Below, piece by piece: positions 57,274 through 64,000 of a stretch of 64,000 nucleotides of DNA. The DNA is from Spirochaetota bacterium (GTDB lineage: Bacteria > Spirochaetota > Spirochaetia > Treponematales > UBA12059), in assembly GCA_029547205.1 (NCBI GenBank), contig JAKPPT010000072.1:310001-374000 (forward strand), read 5' to 3'. Below the pieces are notes generated by a model, which ran no database searches, was not told the origin of the DNA, and saw nothing but the letters and a program-made list of their open reading frames with translations. Position numbers and translations under genes: made by a program. Within the stretch, counting starts at the first letter, position 1, and every line of letters begins with the position of its first letter.

Positions 57274-59874
57274 TTATTCCAGCTCTTTTTTCAGACTAAC
57301 AAGAAGTCCCAGAGCATCAAGTGGAGTCAGAGAGTTTATATCTATCGATCGAATTGTTTGAGCTGCTAGTTCTTCTCTGGAAAATAACATTCCAGTATTA
57401 TTGTTGGTCTTTTTATCTGTAATAGTATCTAATGGTAATTCAGTTTCCCGAGTATCCAGAATGTGTTTTAATTCCGAAGCACGAATTAAAACAGAGCGCG
57501 GAAGACCTGCCAGTCTTGCAACATGAATGCCATATGACCCTGCAGCAGGTCCTGGAACAACTCGTTTTAAAAAAACAATTGTATCATGCGATTGCTCTAC
57601 AGCCATAGAAAAATTTACTAGACCACGATGAGTTAGTTGAGTTAATTCATGAAAATGAGTTGCAAATAATGTCCTACATTGCACGGTATTAAGTAAATAC
57701 TCTGCAACTGACCATGCAATAGAAAGGCCATCGAGTGTTCCTGTACCTCTACCTACTTCATCCATAATAACAAGACTGTTTGGAGTGGCATTATTTAAAA
57801 TACCTGCAGTTTCATGCATTTCAAGTAAAAACGTTGATTCACCACGAGCAAGATTATCCTGTGCACCTACCCTGCAAAATATTTTATCACATATTCCTAT
57901 TACAGCTTTATCAGCTGGAACATAGAGTCCAGCCTGAGCGAGAATTACAATAAGTGCATTCTGTCTAAGATAGGTAGACTTTCCTGCCATATTAGGACCA
58001 GTAATGAGGGAAAAATACGCATTTTTTGTATCGAGATGGCAATCATTAGGAACAAAATTTCCACGTGCAAGATGAACTTCTACTACAGGATGTCTTCCTG
58101 AAACTATTTCCAATTTAGGTTCATTACAAAGTTCAGGTTTACAGTATCCTCGTTGCAATGCACAGAGCGCTGAAGAAGCTGTAACATCAATATGAGCAAT
58201 AGCATGCGCAAGTAATCGCAATACAGGCACAAATTGTTGCAGCCACTCTAAAAGTTCTGCAAAGAGTGTTTTTTCTCTTTCAATACTCTTTTCCGATGCT
58301 GATGCAATTTCTACTTCAAGCTGTGATAATCGTTCGGTTGTAAAACGTTCGGCATTCGTCAAGCTCTGTCTTCTGATAAAATGCTCAGGTACATCTCTGG
58401 CTGCAAGTTTTGTTGTCTCTAAAAAATACCCCATCATCCTGTTGTAACGCAATTTAAGGGTTTGTATGCCCGTTGTTCTACGCTCTTCTTCAAGATACGC
58501 TGCGAGTACATCCCGTGCTGATGAATGGAGTTTCCGTAAAGCATCTAATTCCGAACAGTATCCATCCTTAATTACGTCACCCTCTGTGCAGGAAAGGGCA
58601 GGTTCATCAAACAATGCAGCATCAAGCCTTGAAAGTATTTGTTCAGCTTGTTCAAATGTGGATTCATCCGGAAACAGTTGAAAGTTTTTTGGAATCGCTT
58701 CGTTGTGTAGCAACTTATTGCTTGCAATACAGTGACGCAGAGTTTCCCGGATGCCAACAATATCACGCGGTGTAGCTTTTTTTGTTGATAGCCGTGCAGC
58801 AAGTCTTTCAAGGTCAAGCATACTTCCTAAAATATTTCGAATATCGTTAAGCAGCTTTTGATTCTTATAAAATAGTTCAACAAAATCGAGCCGGTCGTTA
58901 ATTTCCTGCACATTGATAAGAGGCTGTAAGATCCGCCTTCTTAGTTCCCTGCTCCCCATTGCAGTTTTTGTAAAATTGACAACTTCAAACAATGAATAGT
59001 TAACCGTATTGTCATGAAGATTTTTAACGAGCTCAAGATTTTTTTGCGCAGCTTCATCAATTGACAGAAAAGAATATGATTTAAAATTTTTTACAATTTC
59101 GATATGGGAGACATCATTTTTAATTGCATCTTTAAGATACTGCAATACTATGCCGGCAGCAGCAATAGCTGGATCAGTATCATTGAAACCAAAACCAATT
59201 AGCGATAATGTCTTAAAGTGTTTTGTAAGCACTTCAAACCCAGGGCTTATATCAAATATCCAGTCAGGATAGCGATTAAGTACCATTTGTGGCTTATCGA
59301 GCAAATATTCTGCCACTACTGCATGTTCAAGACTTGACTCTCGCACAATAAGCTCTTTTGGCGCAATTCGTTCAAGTTCTTGAAACAAAATATGTTTTTG
59401 TGTTACAGGCAATGTACCTGCATAAAATTCACCAGAAGCAGGGGCTATCCAGGATAGTGCAAACACCTGTTCTTGATGTAGTGTAAATATGCCTAAAGCT
59501 GCAATATAGGTATCTGTCGATGCATCGAGGTATTCATCCTCCAGTACTGTTCCTGGTGATAGCACTTCAACGACACCACGTTCGATAATTCCTTTCCCTT
59601 TACCCGGCTCAGTTAATTGCTCACAGATGGCTATTTTTTTTCCGAGTTTTAAGAGTCGTGCAATATATGCCCGGCTGGCATGCCACGGTATACCGCACAT
59701 GGGAGCAGATTGACGTTTTGTTAATGTTAGATTGAGTAATTGACTTACAACAATTGCATCATCATAAAACATTTCATAAAAATCTCCCAGACGAAAAAAT
59801 AAAATTGCATTTTTATATTCTGATTTGATTCTTTCATACTGGGCGAGTAATGGTGTCTGAGCTGTTTCTTGCAT
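57274..59874 (-). CDS. mutS: DNA mismatch repair protein MutS
   Basis: FFRLGDFYEMFYDDA, GPNMAGKSTYLRQ, VIMDEVGRGTGTLDGLSIAWSV, FATHFHELT. Confidence 0.97.
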   Translation of the reverse strand: MQETAQTPLLAQYERIKSEYKNAILFFRLGDFYEMFYDDAIVVSQLLNLTLTKRQSAPMCGIPWHASRAYIARLLKLGKKIAICEQLTEPGKGKGIIERGVVEVLSPGTVLEDEYLDASTDTYIAALGIFTLHQEQVFALSWIAPASGEFYAGTLPVTQKHILFQELERIAPKELIVRESSLEHAVVAEYLLDKPQMVLNRYPDWIFDISPGFEVLTKHFKTLSLIGFGFNDTDPAIAAAGIVLQYLKDAIKNDVSHIEIVKNFKSYSFLSIDEAAQKNLELVKNLHDNTVNYSLFEVVNFTKTAMGSRELRRRILQPLINVQEINDRLDFVELFYKNQKLLNDIRNILGSMLDLERLAARLSTKKATPRDIVGIRETLRHCIASNKLLHNEAIPKNFQLFPDESTFEQAEQILSRLDAALFDEPALSCTEGDVIKDGYCSELDALRKLHSSARDVLAAYLEEERRTTGIQTLKLRYNRMMGYFLETTKLAARDVPEHFIRRQSLTNAERFTTERLSQLEVEIASASEKSIEREKTLFAELLEWLQQFVPVLRLLAHAIAHIDVTASSALCALQRGYCKPELCNEPKLEIVSGRHPVVEVHLARGNFVPNDCHLDTKNAYFSLITGPNMAGKSTYLRQNALIVILAQAGLYVPADKAVIGICDKIFCRVGAQDNLARGESTFLLEMHETAGILNNATPNSLVIMDEVGRGTGTLDGLSIAWSVAEYLLNTVQCRTLFATHFHELTQLTHRGLVNFSMAVEQSHDTIVFLKRVVPGPAAGSYGIHVARLAGLPRSVLIRASELKHILDTRETELPLDTITDKKTNNNTGMLFSREELAAQTIRSIDINSLTPLDALGLLVSLKKELE

Positions 59875-59973
59875 AACAGTTGCATTATACGCAAATATGA
59901 GGTAGGATACAATGAGAGGTTATGTTTAATCTTGCGAAAGTTTAACTATTTATATTACGGAGTACTGTGATCC

Positions 59974-60477
59974 ATGGATGAGATGATTTTTTATAAAAAA
60001 GAAGCCAATACGATATATATTAGAGCAACTGGACATATCACAGCAAATTCCTGTTCCCAATTAAAAGACAGAGTTTTTGAAGATTTTGATAGTGACAATT
60101 CACCCCAAAGCATTCTCATCGATCTTTCACAGTGTGAATACATGGATTCTACTTTTATGGGTTTAATAGCAGGCTTTAATAAGAGACTTTTGCGTTCAGG
60201 TAAAGGGCCTCTTACGCTTTTTAAGGTTACTGCAACATGCCAGAAACTGCTTAAAACAATGGGAATTGCAAACCTTGTCACTCTAAGCGATGATCTACCA
60301 CAATTTCCAGCTATGATGGAACCGATGAATACTTCTGAAAATGCTACCCCAGAATTTATTCTCGATTCCCACAATAATCTTATCGAATTATCAGAAGAAA
60401 ATGAAAAACGTTTTGCAACGCTGCGAACAATTCTGCAAAACACAATCAATGAACAAGACAAGGATGATAAAAAATAA
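59974..60477 (+). CDS. STAS-domain protein (anti-sigma factor antagonist-like)
   Basis: ILIDLSQCEYMDSTFMGLIAGFNKRLL; LLKTMGIANLV. Confidence 0.87.
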   Translation: MDEMIFYKKEANTIYIRATGHITANSCSQLKDRVFEDFDSDNSPQSILIDLSQCEYMDSTFMGLIAGFNKRLLRSGKGPLTLFKVTATCQKLLKTMGIANLVTLSDDLPQFPAMMEPMNTSENATPEFILDSHNNLIELSEENEKRFATLRTILQNTINEQDKDDKK

Positions 60478-60500
60478 AGGCTGTCCTTACGAACAGCCCT
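60478..60500. terminator. Hairpin between convergent STAS and ompH genes
   Basis: GGCTGT...ACAGCC, similar to the hairpin at 39582. Confidence 0.4.
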
Positions 60501-60519
60501 ATAGGATAATCTGCCTTTT

Positions 60520-61062
60520 TTAATTCTTGAGCATTACCTGAAGAACCTTATCGGTTATATCAATGAGCGGTGTAAACCAGATTATATTCGAAGTCACTTG
60601 ATTTATGCCCCTGATATCAAGCACAATTGAATACCCCTCACTTTCAGCAACTTGCTGTACTGTTTTATAGAGTCTGTTCATAAAATCATCGGTATTCATC
60701 AATTTTTGCGCTTTTTCATCAAGCTCTGCCTTTTTAATACGAATAAAATCTGAAAGGTACTGTGCCTTTTTTGCTATTTCTACATCAAGTGCCGCTGCTT
60801 CCGACAATTTACCATCGGTCTGAAGCTGTAGTTTTTTCTTTTGCAGATCCATAATTTCATCACTTAATTTTTTAATCTGTTCCTGGATTTTTTGCTTTTC
60901 TGCTTCAAAATTACGCACAGCACTGGAGTCACTGTAGTACGTTAAGTATATTTTCTGCATATCAACTACAGCAATCCGTGTTATTTGCTGCGTTTGAGTA
61001 AAAGCTAAGCTAGAAAAACTAACAACGAGAGCCAGTAATAACACCAGGCGATTTGCTTTCAT
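60520..61062 (-). CDS. OmpH/Skp family periplasmic chaperone
   Basis: Signal peptide, RIAVVDMQKIYLTYYSDSSAVRNFEAEKQKIQEQIKKLSDEI; AAGGAG before ATG at 61062. Confidence 0.88.
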   Translation of the reverse strand: MKANRLVLLLALVVSFSSLAFTQTQQITRIAVVDMQKIYLTYYSDSSAVRNFEAEKQKIQEQIKKLSDEIMDLQKKKLQLQTDGKLSEAAALDVEIAKKAQYLSDFIRIKKAELDEKAQKLMNTDDFMNRLYKTVQQVAESEGYSIVLDIRGINQVTSNIIWFTPLIDITDKVLQVMLKN

Positions 61063-61072
61063 ACATTTCTCC

Positions 61073-63640
61073 TTAATTAAGAGGCTGGGAAATACTGAGC
61101 ACAAAATCCAATCCCTCTTTAACATTTTTTAATGCTGATCCATCATGGTAATATCGCTGTACAAAATACAGTTTAAATGGAAACTGCTGTAAAGTAAAGC
61201 GGATACCAAAACCTAAACCGTATGTAAAGTTGCTGAGTGATGGTGTAAAAATTGTTCGATCTGCATCATAAATTGAGGTGGCACCGGTTTTTAATGCTGC
61301 GATATTGAGAAGACCAGAATTCGTCTGCAGAGCAACCATTTCCCAGAATGTATCAAATGAGAAAATACCCGGAATAATGGGCATTCGCAACTCTACCCAG
61401 TTTTCCCATAATGCTGTACCTGTTATAGCAGCAACGTTATTGGTGCTGTCGCTTGCCCAACCTCTTCCTATAAAACTTCCATCAATTCTCAGCATATTTG
61501 CAGTAGAAATAACAGGAGCGGTACAGCCAGGTTTGGCAAATATAGTATTTATACCACTATGTGCACCAACTACAAGCTTAAAAACCCAATTAGGAATGAA
61601 TGACTCTTCACTAAATTTATATGAAAACAGGGTGAAATAACCTTCGAGTTTGAAATCATTACGCATGTAGTGTTCAAGTTCACTATTGAAAATTCCATAC
61701 AAGGTTAAACGATCGCTTGCAAAGTATCCTTTTGAAGGATCATACCAGATATCAAGACCGTTGAGATATCCACGGATGAATATACTATTACCAAAAAGCC
61801 ATTTCCCTAAATTTTGAGCAATAAGCGGGTCATATGGTCGATAGAGCTCACTGTCATACGATTTGCTGTTGAGAGAGCTTATGAAACCCGTACCAAGTCC
61901 AATGTCACCTATACCAGTTTTGAATAGATACCCAGTTGCTAAACTAAGACCAATAGACCAGTTTTCATAAGGCATTTTCCATGATGACGGGACAAGCCCA
62001 TTTGCATTAGTATACTCTTCAATCGTTGTAAAGGGGTCAGGAACTCGTAATGGATCATCATATGCAAAAATTGGACCAATTGAGTCCTGTAATGTCGTCA
62101 GTGATTCATGTTTAAACATCAATTGTATAGTTCCGGACCAGCGGCGGTTAAACAACCAGCTTTCTGTAAAACCAAAACTCAGATCCTGTGAATCTTTAGA
62201 AATATCCGCATTGATACTTAACGTTTGTCCATTGCCAAGGAAATTTTTGTCATTCCACTTGATAACTCCTGTTGGGAGGCTCCCAGAACCAATATTTTCC
62301 AGCGTTACACCAAACTGAATTTCTGCTGTACTCTGTTCCTCAACAGTAAACACAAGATCCATTAAAAGATCTTCGCTGCCTGGTTTAAGTTCGGGTGTTA
62401 CCGAAGCAAAATACTGGAGGTTATACAGGTTTCTAAGACCATCGATAACTTTAGTTTTTGAAAATACATCGCCAGGTTCAAGGGGGATTTCGCGATAAAT
62501 AACATGATCTTTTGTTTTATAGTTTCCTTGAATAATGATATGCTCAATATGTGCTCGCTCACGTTCTACAATAACAACTTCATAGGAAACTATACCCTGT
62601 TCATCATCCCAGGTATCTCGAAGCTCAATCTGATTAAAAATATAACCATTTTCATAATATAAATCATCAATTCGTGCTTTCGATTCCATGAGTTTGCGGT
62701 AATTGAGTACATCGCCCGGTTTTAATGACACTAAAGCTTCAAGCTGAGCTGTTGGGAACACATTGTTTCCTCTAAAGGTAATACCGCCAAACGTATAGCG
62801 ATTGCCTTCACTAATCGTAAACGTAACAGTCAGATATTGAATATTTTTTTTCTCATCAAAGCGTACTTGTTTATCAATCGAGTCTACTTTTGCTTTCATG
62901 TAACCACGGCTCTTATAGAAAAATTCTATAGCCAACTTATCCTGCTGAAGTTTTTGCTCATTAAAAACACCACTCTGGAAAAGATTTTTTTCTTTTAATG
63001 AAAGTTGTCCCTTTAGTACAGATGAAGATAGGACTGAATTACCTGTAAAGTTAATCTTTTCAAGTATCATCTGAGCAGTTTCAGTAATTTCGAACTGTAT
63101 TGTTACCTTGTTGTTTTTTGTAGTTATAGAATATGAAACAGAAACTGATGGATATCCCTTATCAAGATAAAATTTTTCGATAAGTGCGATATCATTAACA
63201 ACTTTGCTTTCCTTATATATAGCACCAACTTTTGAATTTAATACATCTAATAATTCATTGCTGCGAATTTTTTCATTGCCAGAAAATACAATTGCATCAA
63301 CTGAAGGTTTCTCTGTTACCTTAATGATAATTACTACGGAATCTTTTTTAGCAGATGCAGCTACAGCAGTCGGTTCTATGGTTTCAAAATAGTCGAGGTC
63401 ATACAATTTTGACAGTAATTCAAGCCAAACATCATCAGTAAACTTTTTCCCTTTAAAATTATCAATAATAAACTGAACGTCTTTAAGTTTAATGACCTGC
63501 AAACCTTCAAACCTGATATCTGCAATAGGCAAATTGTAATACCATTCCTGGGCTATTACAGCAGAACCAAATATACATACATACATAATAACTAAGAGAA
63601 CAATTATCTTTCTCTTAAACATTTGCTGAGATACGTGCAT
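61073..63640 (-). CDS. bamA: Outer membrane protein assembly factor BamA (Omp85)
   Basis: Signal peptide, serial POTRA domains (IADIRFEGLQVIKLKDV; INFTGNSVLSSSVL; ITFRGNNVFPTAQL; IIIQGNYKTKDHVI), barrel ending GLGFGIRFT; AAGGAG before ATG at 63640. Confidence 0.95.
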   Translation of the reverse strand: MHVSQQMFKRKIIVLLVIMYVCIFGSAVIAQEWYYNLPIADIRFEGLQVIKLKDVQFIIDNFKGKKFTDDVWLELLSKLYDLDYFETIEPTAVAASAKKDSVVIIIKVTEKPSVDAIVFSGNEKIRSNELLDVLNSKVGAIYKESKVVNDIALIEKFYLDKGYPSVSVSYSITTKNNKVTIQFEITETAQMILEKINFTGNSVLSSSVLKGQLSLKEKNLFQSGVFNEQKLQQDKLAIEFFYKSRGYMKAKVDSIDKQVRFDEKKNIQYLTVTFTISEGNRYTFGGITFRGNNVFPTAQLEALVSLKPGDVLNYRKLMESKARIDDLYYENGYIFNQIELRDTWDDEQGIVSYEVVIVERERAHIEHIIIQGNYKTKDHVIYREIPLEPGDVFSKTKVIDGLRNLYNLQYFASVTPELKPGSEDLLMDLVFTVEEQSTAEIQFGVTLENIGSGSLPTGVIKWNDKNFLGNGQTLSINADISKDSQDLSFGFTESWLFNRRWSGTIQLMFKHESLTTLQDSIGPIFAYDDPLRVPDPFTTIEEYTNANGLVPSSWKMPYENWSIGLSLATGYLFKTGIGDIGLGTGFISSLNSKSYDSELYRPYDPLIAQNLGKWLFGNSIFIRGYLNGLDIWYDPSKGYFASDRLTLYGIFNSELEHYMRNDFKLEGYFTLFSYKFSEESFIPNWVFKLVVGAHSGINTIFAKPGCTAPVISTANMLRIDGSFIGRGWASDSTNNVAAITGTALWENWVELRMPIIPGIFSFDTFWEMVALQTNSGLLNIAALKTGATSIYDADRTIFTPSLSNFTYGLGFGIRFTLQQFPFKLYFVQRYYHDGSALKNVKEGLDFVLSISQPLN

Positions 63641-63744
63641 TAAGAACTCCTTGTTGTAGGTAACAGTATAACAAACATTAAAATTAAATAGTACTATACT
63701 GGTTACACAATATACAATTTTATTGTATTAATTCAATATGTGTA

Positions 63745-64000
63745 TTACTTTATTTCAATACGCCACATTATCCCCATTGATTGGTCGGTAATAAAGAGTG
63801 TATCTGGATTTTGAGGCTGAATCTGCCACCAGATGGTAAAGTAAGGGTTTACCCATTCCAAACTAAACGTGGTTACCAGTGTTAAATTCGCAATATTTGA
63901 AAAAGGATCCTGTACTACCTGAAGTGTACCCTGAACATACAGCTGATCGGTAAGGTATTTCCCGCCTACAATAGCAGTATTATCAAGATATTCCCCTAAT
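63745..64000 (-). CDS. TamB-like translocation/assembly protein, C-terminal fragment (runs off window)
   Basis: Own translation: LGEYLDNTAIVGGKYLTDQLYVQGTLQVVQDPFSNIANLTLVTTFSLEWVNPYFTIWWQIQPQNPDTLFITDQSMGIMWRIEIK*; adjacent to bamA. Confidence 0.7.
   Translation of the reverse strand, partial: LGEYLDNTAIVGGKYLTDQLYVQGTLQVVQDPFSNIANLTLVTTFSLEWVNPYFTIWWQIQPQNPDTLFITDQSMGIMWRIEIK

Noticed and set aside
59991-60461. 156-aa antisense ORF opposite the STAS gene
   Set aside because: STAS motif on the plus strand is clear
61278-61640. 120-aa plus-strand ORF within bamA
   Set aside because: Antisense shadow of the BamA barrel

Overview
The window is a gene-dense stretch of a spirochaete chromosome. 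It looks Treponematales-like: the order tamB-bamA-skp/ompH-mutS at 57-64 kb matches, from memory, the Treponema pallidum TP0325-TP0328 order. Core genes are murD, murE, ddl, mutS, bamA, rnz, queD-like, rluD-like, rocD-like, adenosine deaminase and tRNA-Glu/tRNA-Gln. Transport and regulatory genes are a BMP-type nucleoside ABC operon, a Gld-type ABC cluster, ZIP and CDF metal transporters, a two-component system, and a MerR/FGGY kinase/AEC operon. The rest are lineage-restricted hypotheticals. I saw no rRNA, CRISPR array, transposon or prophage. The best candidate for an undescribed system is the minus-strand block 48053-51983. It holds a signal-peptide, DUF2207-like membrane protein whose C-terminus is nine tandem (A)C(H)(S) tetrapeptides ([40 protein letters not shown]). 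Immediately downstream and translationally coupled is a SPASM radical-SAM enzyme with a PqqD/RRE-like N-terminus and a complete set of SPASM cysteines. Two further membrane proteins sit in the same overlapping gene string. Secondary candidates: a PPDK-like enzyme with an eroded ATP-grasp half next to a protein with a predicted HPr-like domain; a glycosyltransferase split by an exact -1 shift at an A8 run; a TIR-like/ankyrin protein; and a DnaE-like polymerase with a 22-bp perfect-arm palindrome at its start. No database search was possible, so all family calls come from motif recognition.
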